64,000 nucleotides of DNA from positions 2,914,001 through 2,978,000 of the forward strand of contig NZ_CP095461.1 in assembly GCF_023022985.1 (NCBI RefSeq), in the 5' to 3' direction. The notes under the pieces were generated by a model, which did no database searches, had not been told where the DNA came from, and worked only from the letters and a program-made list of their open reading frames with translations. Within the stretch, counting starts at the first letter, position 1; each line of letters opens with the position of its first letter. The stretch comes from Arthrobacter gengyunqii (GTDB lineage Bacteria; Actinomycetota; Actinomycetes; Actinomycetales; Micrococcaceae). Below are positions 27,858-39,236 of this stretch, in pieces. Both the position numbers and the translations under genes were made by a program.

Positions 27858-28997
27858 CTACATGGTGGATAGGTAGGGCGCGACCAGCACCTCGATGCGC
27901 TGGAAAGCTTTCACGTCGGAGTAACCCGTGGTGGCCATGGCCCGGCGCAGGGCGCCCATCAGGTTGGAGGTGCCGTTGGGGTGGTGCGACGGACCCCAGA
28001 GGACTTCCTGCAGCGGGCCGACGGTGTCCAGCCGGACCCGGTCGCCGCGGGGAAGTTCGCTGTGGTGGGCTTCCTGGCCCCAGTGCCATCCCTGTCCGGG
28101 GGCCTCTTCCGCCCGGGCCAGAGCCGATCCGAGCATCACGGCGTCCGCGCCCATGGCGATCGCCTTGACGATGTCACCGCTGGTGCCCATTCCGCCGTCG
28201 GCGATCACGTGGACGTAGCGTCCGCCTGACTCGTCCATGTAATCGCGGCGCGCCTCGGCGATGTCCGCGATCGCGGTGGCCATGGGGGCGTGGATGCCCA
28301 GGGCGCGGCGCGTGGTGGTGGTCGCTCCCCCGCCGAAGCCGACCAGGACGCCGGCGGCTCCGGTGCGCATCAGGTGCAGGGCCGGGGTGTAGCCGGCCGC
28401 GCCGCCCACAATGACGGGAACGTCCAGTTCGTAGATGAACTGCTTGAGGTTCAGCGGCTCAACGGTCTTGGAGACGTGCTCCGCGGAGACGGTGGTGCCG
28501 CGGATGACGAAGATGTCCACGCCGGCGGCCAGGACGGTCTTGTAGAACTCCTGGGTGCGCTGCGGGGTGAGGGAGCCGGCAACGGTCACGCCGGCGTCGC
28601 GCACCTCGGCCAGACGGGAGGTGATCAGCTCCGCCTGGATGGGTGCTTCATAGATTTCCTGCAGCCGGCGGGTGGCCGCGGGATTGAAGTTGTCTTCACT
28701 GAGGACCGCTATCTCATCCAGGAGCGGCTGGGGGTCCTCGTAGCGGGTCCACAGCCCTTCCAGGTTCAGTACGCCCAATCCGCCCAGGCGGCCCATCGTT
28801 ATGGCGGTGGCCGGGGACATCACCGAGTCCATGGGAGCACCCATGACCGGCATCTCAAACTGGTAGGCATCGATCTGCCAGTTGATCGAAACATCCTGCG
28901 GGTCCCGTGTACGCCGGGACGGCACAATTGCCACATCATCGAGGGAGTAGGCTCGGCGCCCACGCTTGCCACGGCCAATTTCTATCTCATTGCTCAC
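27858..28997 (-). CDS. guaB3: GuaB3, IMP dehydrogenase-related protein lacking CBS domains
   Basis: A 379-aa TIM-barrel protein of the actinobacterial/cyanobacterial GuaB3 family. It starts MSNEIEIGRGKRGRRAYSLD, has no CBS insertion, and carries GGAAGYTPALHLM and YVHVIADGGMGTSGDIVKA. The catalytic-loop cysteine of true IMP dehydrogenases is missing: the loop reads GFGGGATTTTRRALG (about residues 220-234). The biochemical role in actinobacteria is not settled. It follows guaB2, after a strong hairpin, and starts with GTG. Confidence 0.9.
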   Translation of the reverse strand: MSNEIEIGRGKRGRRAYSLDDVAIVPSRRTRDPQDVSINWQIDAYQFEMPVMGAPMDSVMSPATAITMGRLGGLGVLNLEGLWTRYEDPQPLLDEIAVLSEDNFNPAATRRLQEIYEAPIQAELITSRLAEVRDAGVTVAGSLTPQRTQEFYKTVLAAGVDIFVIRGTTVSAEHVSKTVEPLNLKQFIYELDVPVIVGGAAGYTPALHLMRTGAAGVLVGFGGGATTTTRRALGIHAPMATAIADIAEARRDYMDESGGRYVHVIADGGMGTSGDIVKAIAMGADAVMLGSALARAEEAPGQGWHWGQEAHHSELPRGDRVRLDTVGPLQEVLWGPSHHPNGTSNLMGALRRAMATTGYSDVKAFQRIEVLVAPYLSTM

Positions 28998-29040
28998 AGC
29001 TCTAGGTTATCCCAGCTTTGGAATCCCGGCCTTAAAGCAA

Positions 29041-29089
29041 GCAGCAGCCGCTTCCCTGCCCTCGATTGAGGGGAGGATGCGGCTGCTGC
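29041..29089 (-). terminator. hairpin between guaB2 and guaB3
   Basis: An 11-bp perfect outer stem (29041-29051 and 29079-29089) encloses a second, GC-rich inner stem, 12 bases beyond the guaB2 stop. On the minus strand it is followed by TTGCTTTAAG. It probably ends or attenuates guaB2 transcripts before guaB3. Confidence 0.75.
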
Positions 29090-29101
29090 TATTGCGCGCG
29101 G

Positions 29102-30694
<1,593 letters not shown>

Positions 30695-30784
30695 CTAAAA
30701 CGAAAGGGCGCCCACCCCTATTCCAAATTGTTCCTGGTGTCATCGGTCACAGCCGTCAGGCACGCAAAGTTCCGGACAGACAAA

Positions 30785-30825
30785 AGGTCCCGGCACCGCA
30801 GCGGGCTGCTGCGGCACCGGGACCT
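30785..30825 (-). terminator. terminator of groEL
   Basis: Two 18-base arms (30785-30802 and 30808-30825) pair with only two mismatches, 10 bases past the groEL stop. On the minus strand TTTTGTCTG follows. This is a typical intrinsic terminator. Confidence 0.85.
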
Positions 30826-30834
30826 ATCTGTCAG

Positions 30835-32822
<1,988 letters not shown>

Positions 32823-32913
32823 TCGGGCTCTCCTTTGCGTAGTTACTAACGGATAGGGACCGTCGGTGGGCGCTGGCCGTCGTCGCGGTGCCGGATGGCG
32901 CTTCCCTCAGGAA

Positions 32914-32940
32914 TTAGCACCCTCACATGGAGAGTGCTAG
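32914..32940 (-). promoter_or_regulatory. CIRCE 1 (HrcA operator) of groES
   Basis: TTAGCACCC-N9-GAGTGCTAG, 16 of 18 arm positions of the CIRCE consensus. It lies just downstream of the groES -10 hexamer. Confidence 0.92.
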
Positions 32941-32945
32941 CTCCG

Positions 32946-32974
32946 ACTTTATGCAAGGGCTGGCACTCGGTCAA
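32946..32974 (-). promoter_or_regulatory. groES promoter
   Basis: On the minus strand: -35 TTGACC (32974-32969), a 17-base spacer and -10 TAAAGT (32951-32946). It sits between the two CIRCE copies; the -35 lies within the spacer of CIRCE 2. Confidence 0.75.
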
Positions 32975-32986
32975 GGTGAGTGCCAA
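32960..32986 (-). promoter_or_regulatory. CIRCE 2 (HrcA operator) of groES
   Basis: CTGGCACTC-N9-GAGTGCCAA, 15 of 18 arm positions of the CIRCE consensus, covering the groES -35. Two CIRCEs at one groES promoter also occur in other actinobacteria. Confidence 0.88.
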
Positions 32987-33045
32987 TTTTTGTTTGGCGC
33001 TTCGTTACGCCCGGCAACCTGGCCCGCAGAATCCGGTTCGTAAAA

Positions 33046-33064
33046 GTTGCTTAGCCTCACCTAA
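33046..33064 (+). promoter_or_regulatory. iron box (DtxR/IdeR operator) of the siderophore transporter
   Basis: GTTGCTTAGCCTCACCTAA matches 15 of 19 positions of the DtxR/IdeR consensus TTAGGTTAGSCTAACCTAA, including the central TTAGCCT. It lies about 130 bases before the siderophore-binding gene, which it should repress when iron is sufficient. Confidence 0.8.
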
Positions 33065-33195
33065 CAAGGTAGTTTTCAAGGGCGCGCAAAATTAGCAAAC
33101 ATTTATATGTCCTAAATACGCAAACTTCTTTGTCCTATTGGCGGGCCTCCCCCGCCGGGCCGGACGCTGGACCCGAATAACTGGAGCCCCCTGCC

Positions 33196-34155
33196 GTGAA
33201 AAAAACCCTCAAGTCCCGCCTTGTCGCCGGGACCGCCCTCGCTTCCCTCCTGGCCCTGAGTGCCTGCGGGTCGGACACCTCGGCCAGTGCGGACGCGACC
33301 GCTGATGCCTCCGAACCCACTACGGTTACCGTTGAGCACACGCAGGGCACCACCGAAGTTCCGGTGAACCCGGAGACTGTTTATACGTTTGATCTCGGCG
33401 CACTGGACACCTTGGATGCCCTGGATATCGAGGTTGACGGCGTTCCCGCCGCGAACTTCCCCGAAAGCCTCTCCAAGTACGGCTCGGATGACTACGCCAA
33501 GATCGGCAGCATGAAGGAACCCGACTTCGAGGCCATCAGCGCCGGAGCTCCCGACCTCATCATCATGTCCGGACGCACGGCGGATTCCTATGAAGAGTTC
33601 TCCAAGATCGCCCCCACAATCAACCTCAGCACCGATGCCCAGGATCCGTGGAATTCGTTCGTCTCCAACACCGAGATCATCGGTGAGATCTTCGGCAAGG
33701 AAGCCGAGGTTGAGGACAAGCTCGCCGCGCTGGACACCAAGGTCGATGAAACCAAAGCAGCCGCTGCCGATGCCGGCAACGGCCTGATCATCATGACCAG
33801 CGGCGGCGAAATGACCGCTTACGGCGAAGGATCGCGCTTTGGCCTGATCCACGATGTCCTCGGTGTCGCCACTGCTGCTGACATCAAGTCCGAAGCACAG
33901 CACGGCGAATCCGTGTCCTTCGAATACATTGCCGAGATCAACCCGGACAACCTGTTCGTGATCGACCGCGACGTCGCCGTCGGCAACGCCGGTGAAGTTG
34001 CCTCCGCTGTCCTGGACAACGAACTCGTGATGGGTACCAAGGCGGCCAAGAACGACCGCATCACCATGCTCGATTCCTCCAGCTGGTACCTCGTGGGCTA
34101 CGGCCTGAACAACGTTGACGCCATGGTCAGCGCTGTCCAGGACGGCATCTCCTAA
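33196..34155 (+). CDS. siderophore ABC transporter substrate-binding lipoprotein (YclQ/FatB-like)
   Basis: A 319-aa lipoprotein with lipobox LSAC (Cys24). The TroA-like fold has TVEHTQGTTEVPVNPETVY, FDLGALDTLDAL, PDFEAISAGAPDLIIMSGR, and a final SSSWYLVGYGL, as in the FatB/YclQ group that binds catecholate or petrobactin-type ferric siderophores. The exact siderophore is unknown. The GTG start is 132 bases from an iron box. A hairpin separates it from the permease genes. Confidence 0.93.
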   Translation: MKKTLKSRLVAGTALASLLALSACGSDTSASADATADASEPTTVTVEHTQGTTEVPVNPETVYTFDLGALDTLDALDIEVDGVPAANFPESLSKYGSDDYAKIGSMKEPDFEAISAGAPDLIIMSGRTADSYEEFSKIAPTINLSTDAQDPWNSFVSNTEIIGEIFGKEAEVEDKLAALDTKVDETKAAAADAGNGLIIMTSGGEMTAYGEGSRFGLIHDVLGVATAADIKSEAQHGESVSFEYIAEINPDNLFVIDRDVAVGNAGEVASAVLDNELVMGTKAAKNDRITMLDSSSWYLVGYGLNNVDAMVSAVQDGIS

Positions 34156-34183
34156 CCCGTCCCCACTACCTGCTAAATCCGCG

Positions 34184-34217
34184 GGCCGGCCTCCAGAAAA
34201 TTCTCGGGAGGCCGGCC
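34184..34217 (+). other. hairpin between binding-protein and permease genes
   Basis: A perfect 11-bp inverted repeat (GGCCGGCCTCC at 34184-34194, complement at 34207-34217) lies 28 bases after the binding-protein stop. There is no T-tract. Such hairpins often protect the 5' mRNA or partly terminate, giving more binding protein than permease. Confidence 0.7.
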
Positions 34218-34241
34218 GTGCGCGGAAGATGGAAAGCAAAC

Positions 34242-35288
34242 ATGACTGCAGTTCTCTCCCCCACAGCTCCGGCACCCGCCGGGGCTGCCGGTGTTTCCGG
34301 GGTTTCCGGCCGCCGCCGGTTCCTCGGCCCCGGAGCCAAGCTGCTGCTGGGAGGAACAAGCGTCCTGGTGCTTGCCGTTGTCAGCATGTTTGTCGGCGTG
34401 AGCGACGTTTCGCTTCCCGGCCTGCTGTCCGGTGATGAACACGCGTGGGACATCTTTTGGATCAGCCGGGTTCCCCGGACCCTGAGCATCATTCTTGCCG
34501 GGATGGCGCTGAGCGTCGCCGGTCTCATCATGCAGCTGATGGCCCGCAACAAGTTCGTTGAGCCGTCCACGGTGGGCACAGTGGAATCCGCTTCCCTGGG
34601 CATCCTGGTGGTAACGGTGTTCCTGCCGGGTGCCTCGCTGTTCCTCAAAATGTCTACCGCCACCGTCTTCGCCATGGCCGGAACAGCCCTCTTCCTGCTG
34701 GTCCTGCGCCGGATTCCGCTGCGCAACACACTGATCGTTCCCCTGGTGGGAATCATGCTTGGCGGCGTTATTGCTGCCGTGACCACGTTCTTTGCCTACC
34801 GGTTCGACCTGCTGCAGACCCTGAACAGCTGGATGGTCGGAGACTTCTCCGGTGTACTGCGCGGGCGGTACGAGCTGCTGTGGATAGTCGGTGCCCTAAC
34901 CCTTATCGGCTACCTGGCAGCGGACCGCTTCACCGTCGCGGGCATGGGCCAGGAGTTCACCACCAACCTCGGCCTGAACTACAACCGGGTGATGACGCTT
35001 GGCCTGATCATCGTTTCCCTCATCAGCGCCGTCGTGGTCGTCAGCGTCGGCTCGGTCCCGTTCCTCGGGCTCATCGTTCCCAACCTGGTTTCGCTGATGA
35101 TCGGGGACAACGTCCGCCGGGCCATTCCGTGGGTCGCCATTTTCGGTGCAGGGTTTGTCCTGGCCTGCGACATCATCGGCCGGACCATCCGCTACCCCTA
35201 TGAAATCCCGGTCGGGGTCATCGTTTCCGCCATTGGCAGCGCCCTGTTCCTCTACCTGCTCCTGAGAAAGCGCTCCGCCCGTGCCTAG
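34242..35288 (+). CDS. siderophore ABC transporter permease (FecCD family, YclN-like)
   Basis: A 348-aa FecCD permease with eight to ten hydrophobic segments after a 35-residue Ala/Gly/Pro-rich N-terminus. Typical blocks are ISRVPRTLSIILAGMALSVA near residue 80, VGSVPFLGLIVPNLVSL, and a short cytoplasmic end. ATG 34242 is preceded by GGAAAG, so it is preferred over the GTG at 34218. It overlaps the second permease by 8 bases. Confidence 0.93.
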   Translation: MTAVLSPTAPAPAGAAGVSGVSGRRRFLGPGAKLLLGGTSVLVLAVVSMFVGVSDVSLPGLLSGDEHAWDIFWISRVPRTLSIILAGMALSVAGLIMQLMARNKFVEPSTVGTVESASLGILVVTVFLPGASLFLKMSTATVFAMAGTALFLLVLRRIPLRNTLIVPLVGIMLGGVIAAVTTFFAYRFDLLQTLNSWMVGDFSGVLRGRYELLWIVGALTLIGYLAADRFTVAGMGQEFTTNLGLNYNRVMTLGLIIVSLISAVVVVSVGSVPFLGLIVPNLVSLMIGDNVRRAIPWVAIFGAGFVLACDIIGRTIRYPYEIPVGVIVSAIGSALFLYLLLRKRSARA

Positions 35289-36297
35289 CAGTCCCGTCAG
35301 TGCCCTTCCCTCCGCACTTACCGTGCAGCGCCGCCGTCCGGTGCGCAACCTCTCCCCCCGGTTCTGGATCATTGCGCTGTCCGTGGCGGCAGCCGCCCTG
35401 GTTGTGGTCTTTATGACCATCGATCTGCGCGGGAACATCGGCTATGTCCTTCCCCGCCGCGCCGTCAAGGTGGGCTCGATGATCCTGGTGGCCTACGCCG
35501 TCGGCGTCTCCACCGTGCTGTTCCAGACCGTCACCGCCAACCGCATCCTGACGCCCTCCATCATGGGCTTCGACGCCCTGTACGTGCTGATCCAAACCAT
35601 CCTGGTGTTCACCCTCGGCGGCGGGCTTGTCCTCGCGATGTCCGATCCGCTGCGCTATGGCATGGAAGTTGCCCTGATGGTGGGATTCTCCTTCCTGCTC
35701 TACCGGTGGCTTTTTACCGGCGGCGGCAAATCCCTGCATCTGATGCTGCTGGTCGGCATTGTGCTGGGCACGCTGTTCCGGGGCGTGTCCTCGCTGCTGC
35801 AGCGGCTGATCGAGCCCAGCGAGTTCATCATCCTGCAGGACCTGTTCTTCGCGTCCTTCAACAACGTGGACGGCAAATTGCTCGGCTACTCGCTGGTCGC
35901 CGCCGCCGCCGTCAGCGTTCCGGCCTGGCGCCTGAGGCACCAGCTCGATGTGCTCTCCCTGGGCCGGGAAACCTCGATCAATCTGGGGATCAACCACAAA
36001 CGCACAGTGACGCTGGTGCTGGTGATCTGCTCGGTGCTCGTTGCAGTGTCCACCGCACTGGTGGGGCCGGTTACCTTCTTCGGACTGTTGGTCGCGTCCC
36101 TGGCCTATCAGCTGTGTTCGCACTTCAAGCACGCCGCCGTTGTTCCCATCGCAGTGCTGCTGGGCATCATTGCCCTGGTGGGCGGCCAGCTGGTCCTTGA
36201 GCGCGTGTTTGCGTTCGATACAGCCCTGAGCATCGTCATTGAATTCGTCGGCGGGATCGTCTTTTTGATCCTGCTCCTGAAAGGCTCCATCAAATGA
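35281..36297 (+). CDS. siderophore ABC transporter permease (FecCD family, YclO-like)
   Basis: A 338-aa second FecCD permease. The family core includes VSTVLFQTVTANRILTPSIM and FDALYVLIQT, LGRETSINLGINHKR, and STALVGPVTFFGLLVASLAY. It starts with GTG inside the end of the first permease gene and ends in ATGA shared with the ATPase gene, so the transporter genes are translated in series. The two permeases form the heterodimeric channel. Confidence 0.93.
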   Translation: MPSSPVSALPSALTVQRRRPVRNLSPRFWIIALSVAAAALVVVFMTIDLRGNIGYVLPRRAVKVGSMILVAYAVGVSTVLFQTVTANRILTPSIMGFDALYVLIQTILVFTLGGGLVLAMSDPLRYGMEVALMVGFSFLLYRWLFTGGGKSLHLMLLVGIVLGTLFRGVSSLLQRLIEPSEFIILQDLFFASFNNVDGKLLGYSLVAAAAVSVPAWRLRHQLDVLSLGRETSINLGINHKRTVTLVLVICSVLVAVSTALVGPVTFFGLLVASLAYQLCSHFKHAAVVPIAVLLGIIALVGGQLVLERVFAFDTALSIVIEFVGGIVFLILLLKGSIK

Positions 36298-37052
36298 TCT
36301 CCGTCAACGGCGTCACCAAAAAATACGCCAACGCCACAGTCGTGGACGAGGTGAGCTGCCATATCAAGGAAGGCGGAGTCACCTCGATCATCGGTCCCAA
36401 CGGGGCCGGCAAGTCCACACTGCTCTCCATCATCAGCCGTCTGCTCCCCGCCGACGCGGGAACCGTAACGGTGGACGGGCTCGACGTCGCGAAAACACCG
36501 GGCAAGGACCTGGCCCGAAAAATGGCCATCCTGCGGCAGGACAATCACCTCACGGTGCGCCTGACCGTGCGCGACCTGGTCGGCTTCGGCCGGTACCCGC
36601 ACAACGGCGGGCGCCCGACGTCGGTGTGCCGGGAAAAGATCGAGCAGTCCCTGGCGTTCCTGGACTTGTCGGATCTGGCGGACAGGTTCGTAGACGAACT
36701 CTCCGGCGGCCAGCGCCAGCGTGCGTTCATTGCCATGGTGCTGGCCCAGGACACCGACTACCTGCTGCTCGATGAGCCGCTGAACAATCTGGACATGAAG
36801 CACTCCGTGGAAATGATGCGGCTGCTGCGCCGGCTCACCGACGAGCTCGGCAAAACGGTGGTGCTGGTCATCCACGACATCAATTTCGCTTCCTGCTATT
36901 CCGACGACATCATCGCCATGGCGGACGGCAAGCTCCTGCACCAGGGGCCGCCGTCCATGATCATGCAGCCGGAAGTCCTGAAGGACATCTATGAAATCGA
37001 TATCCGGATTGAGGAGATCGAGGGCAACCGGATCGGCGTGTACTTCGCCTAG
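36294..37052 (+). CDS. siderophore ABC transporter ATPase (YclP-like)
   Basis: A 252-aa ABC ATPase. Walker A GPNGAGKST is at residues 34-42, signature LSGGQRQRAFIAM, Walker B LLLDEPLNNLD, and H-loop VIHDINFASCYSDD. The segment FGRYPHNGGRPT is usual for iron-siderophore importers. Its TAG stop overlaps the TAG stop of the convergent gene at 37049, so no spacer or terminator separates the two. Confidence 0.94.
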   Translation: MISVNGVTKKYANATVVDEVSCHIKEGGVTSIIGPNGAGKSTLLSIISRLLPADAGTVTVDGLDVAKTPGKDLARKMAILRQDNHLTVRLTVRDLVGFGRYPHNGGRPTSVCREKIEQSLAFLDLSDLADRFVDELSGGQRQRAFIAMVLAQDTDYLLLDEPLNNLDMKHSVEMMRLLRRLTDELGKTVVLVIHDINFASCYSDDIIAMADGKLLHQGPPSMIMQPEVLKDIYEIDIRIEEIEGNRIGVYFA

Positions 37053-38440
37053 CCGTTGAACCCCGGCACCTCGGGCAGCCGGAGCGGGATCCCCTCCACG
37101 GAAGCATGGATAAACCGCACGAGGATGTCCCAAACCACAGCCGGGGACATGGGTTCGAGACGTACGGAGTGTCCCTTGTCCTGATCTCCCTCGCCGGGGA
37201 AGAGCCGGTATTGCCCTGCCGGTCCGGCATTCACCCAGCCGAAACACCCGCCGGTGCGTTCATCCAGAATCTGCCACTCGGTCCACGGCGGCCGCCACAT
37301 CCGCCCGGCAGCTTGATCCATGTCCTGCGGTGCCGGGGTTTGCCCGGACATGAGCCGGGCCTCATACTGATCCATGCTCAAGGCCACCGGCTCGTGCGGG
37401 ATGCTCCAGCCGGGAGAGAGCCCAACCCAGTCGGCAATCCGTCCGGGCACCATGGTGGCCGGCAGAATGCCGGTCGACAAGTCATCCGGCCCAAAAGCCG
37501 CCGTGGCCGTCCGCGCCGCCGGGAACAGCGACGGCTCAGCGGTGATCTTCGCGAGTCCGCCGCCAATCCAGGCCTGCAGCACTGACCCGCCTGCTGCGTT
37601 GCAGGCTTGCACCTGAAAGGAAGCGTCCAGCTTCCGGACCGGCATCAGGAATTCATTTCCCGCCGCAGTCAGCGTTGCCTCGGCAGTGAGCAGACCTGCC
37701 GCCCGGAGTGTGGCCGCCGACGGGTCCCTGCGTTGGAACCGTCCCAGCCGGTCCCTCGTCAGAAGCGTATCGAGCAGCTCGAGCGCCGGAATCGGCAACA
37801 GCGTTCCGCGCTCCCGATAGGACTGAGCTGCGGCGATGCTGCCCAAATCCTCCAGTTCGGCACCGGCCCACCGGGAGGCATCTTCGTCCAGCCGGGGTTC
37901 CTGCGGGGCTATCCGGTCGATGTCCGGCTGACCTGCCCCGGCGAACGGGTTGCCGGGCATTTCCAGAACGGCTTCATCGATACGGATATCCCGAACCATC
38001 TGCGCAAACAGCAGTTTCATTCCGGCATGCTGCTCAATGGTGTAGCTGGCGGCAGCTTCTACGGCGAACCCGCCTGCTATCCAGATCCAGCGGTCCACGC
38101 AGACCGGATGCTGACCCACCCGGTGGAAAAAGCGCTGCGCCCGGCCCTGACCTGCTGTGCCCGCCGCACCGGGGCTCCAGAGATCGTTGGAGAGCATCCG
38201 TGCGTCCTGCAGTTCTTCCAGCACTGAGGCGATGGCCGCAGTGGCATACCGGGCAATGGAAACCCCGTTTGCCGGACGCCAGCGCAACACCAGGTTGGGC
38301 CGGAAGACTCCTGCCGGCACCGGCGGATGAGCCACTGCCAGCATCCCGGCTTCCGCCTCGATCCGCTCCCACCCATCCGGACGAGGCAGGCGGAAAGCGT
38401 CCAGGCACTCGTAGCTGAATCCTTCGGTAGCCGTTGTCAT
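37049..38440 (-). CDS. hypothetical protein with LpqN/PsbP-like N-terminal region, type-VII-like module
   Basis: A 463-aa soluble protein without a signal peptide. The N-terminal 160 residues (FRLPRPDGWERIEAE, NLVLRWRPANG, VDRWIWIAGGFAVEAAASYT, LLFAQMVRDIRI) follow the pattern of the LpqN/DUF1795 (Mog1/PsbP-like) fold; this is an inference. The C-terminal half is unrecognised (VGLSPGWSIPHEPVALSMDQ). ATG 38440 has AAGGA upstream and overlaps the stop of the membrane-protein gene (ATGA). It could be a chaperone, immunity or secretion-accessory protein of the cluster. Confidence 0.7.
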   Translation of the reverse strand: MTTATEGFSYECLDAFRLPRPDGWERIEAEAGMLAVAHPPVPAGVFRPNLVLRWRPANGVSIARYATAAIASVLEELQDARMLSNDLWSPGAAGTAGQGRAQRFFHRVGQHPVCVDRWIWIAGGFAVEAAASYTIEQHAGMKLLFAQMVRDIRIDEAVLEMPGNPFAGAGQPDIDRIAPQEPRLDEDASRWAGAELEDLGSIAAAQSYRERGTLLPIPALELLDTLLTRDRLGRFQRRDPSAATLRAAGLLTAEATLTAAGNEFLMPVRKLDASFQVQACNAAGGSVLQAWIGGGLAKITAEPSLFPAARTATAAFGPDDLSTGILPATMVPGRIADWVGLSPGWSIPHEPVALSMDQYEARLMSGQTPAPQDMDQAAGRMWRPPWTEWQILDERTGGCFGWVNAGPAGQYRLFPGEGDQDKGHSVRLEPMSPAVVWDILVRFIHASVEGIPLRLPEVPGFNG

Positions 38441-38832
38441 CGCACGTCCTTCTTCTTGATATACCGTTTGGTGTACTGGTCTTCTCCGCGGGCGATGAGC
38501 CGGTCCCCCTCTTTCATCCACGCCGGCTGCATAAACTTGGGCATCCAGAACCAACCGAGTATCCCTATGCCCTGGCAAGCGAACGTCAGCAGGGCATAAG
38601 GAATAAAAATGACTTCGTTGGCTGTTATCTCCCGGAAGTTCGACGCCGGCAGAAGCATGACCCACATACCCAGGAAAGTGCAGGCCAGCGAGGGTTTTCC
38701 GGTGGAAAAATCGTCCAGGACCACCAGGTGCACATACTTTTTCAGGTAAACCAGCAGTCCGGCGATGAAGACCATCAGCCCGAAGGGGAACATAACGGCG
38801 AAGAGTGCCCAATCGTTCGTTTCAGTTTCCAT
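38437..38832 (-). CDS. small membrane protein of the type-VII-like module, possible immunity protein
   Basis: A 131-aa protein with three hydrophobic segments (about residues 9-29, 45-63, 72-97) and a basic C-terminal end (YTKRYIKKKDVR). The ATG at 38832 is preceded by GGGAAGAG. GC is clearly lower than in neighbours, a sign of transfer. It lies between the split toxin-like genes and the 463-aa gene; small membrane proteins in this position are often immunity proteins, but nothing in the sequence proves this. Confidence 0.65.
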   Translation of the reverse strand: METETNDWALFAVMFPFGLMVFIAGLLVYLKKYVHLVVLDDFSTGKPSLACTFLGMWVMLLPASNFREITANEVIFIPYALLTFACQGIGILGWFWMPKFMQPAWMKEGDRLIARGEDQYTKRYIKKKDVR

Positions 38833-38873
38833 ATCTCTTCCCTTGCCTCGCTGAGCGGTGCATTGGTGGGGGA

Positions 38874-39227
38874 CTACCGACCAAAGAGCTTGTTCCAACA
38901 GTCGGCAACAGCATCCCCCGCTTCCCGCACCGCCTTGCCCGCGCCGGATTTCATCAGGTCTGATTCCATGAAACCGTCAACCAATTCCAGGGCGGTGTCT
39001 GCAGCTGCATCCTTGATGGTGCGGTCATCCAGGAAACCGAATTCGAGGGAGGTGACAACGGAAATACCGATGCCGATCGCGGCACCTGCCATCGTTCCGA
39101 CTGGTCCCCCTATTGCGCTGCCGATCACGGCGCCGCTCGCGGCCGCCGAAAGATCGATGCCAGCCTTGACTCCGCCCTTCACAAGTCCCACTGCGTCCGC
39201 CCGCTCGTTCAAGTCCCCGGGATTCAT
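38874..39227 (-). CDS. Gly/Ala-rich C-terminal part of a split type-VII-like toxin protein
   Basis: A 117-aa ORF with a Gly/Ala-rich hydrophobic stretch (GAVIGSAIGGPVGTMAGAAI, about residues 31-50), as found near the C-terminus of many actinobacterial type-VII substrates, then a charged helical end. It is in the same frame as the upstream 312-aa ORF: TAG, then CAT CCG GGA, then this ATG. No good ribosome-binding site precedes the ATG, so it may be an out-of-use tail or depend on reinitiation or read-through. Confidence 0.5.
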   Translation of the reverse strand: MNPGDLNERADAVGLVKGGVKAGIDLSAAASGAVIGSAIGGPVGTMAGAAIGIGISVVTSLEFGFLDDRTIKDAAADTALELVDGFMESDLMKSGAGKAVREAGDAVADCWNKLFGR

Positions 39228-39236
39228 TCCCGGATG

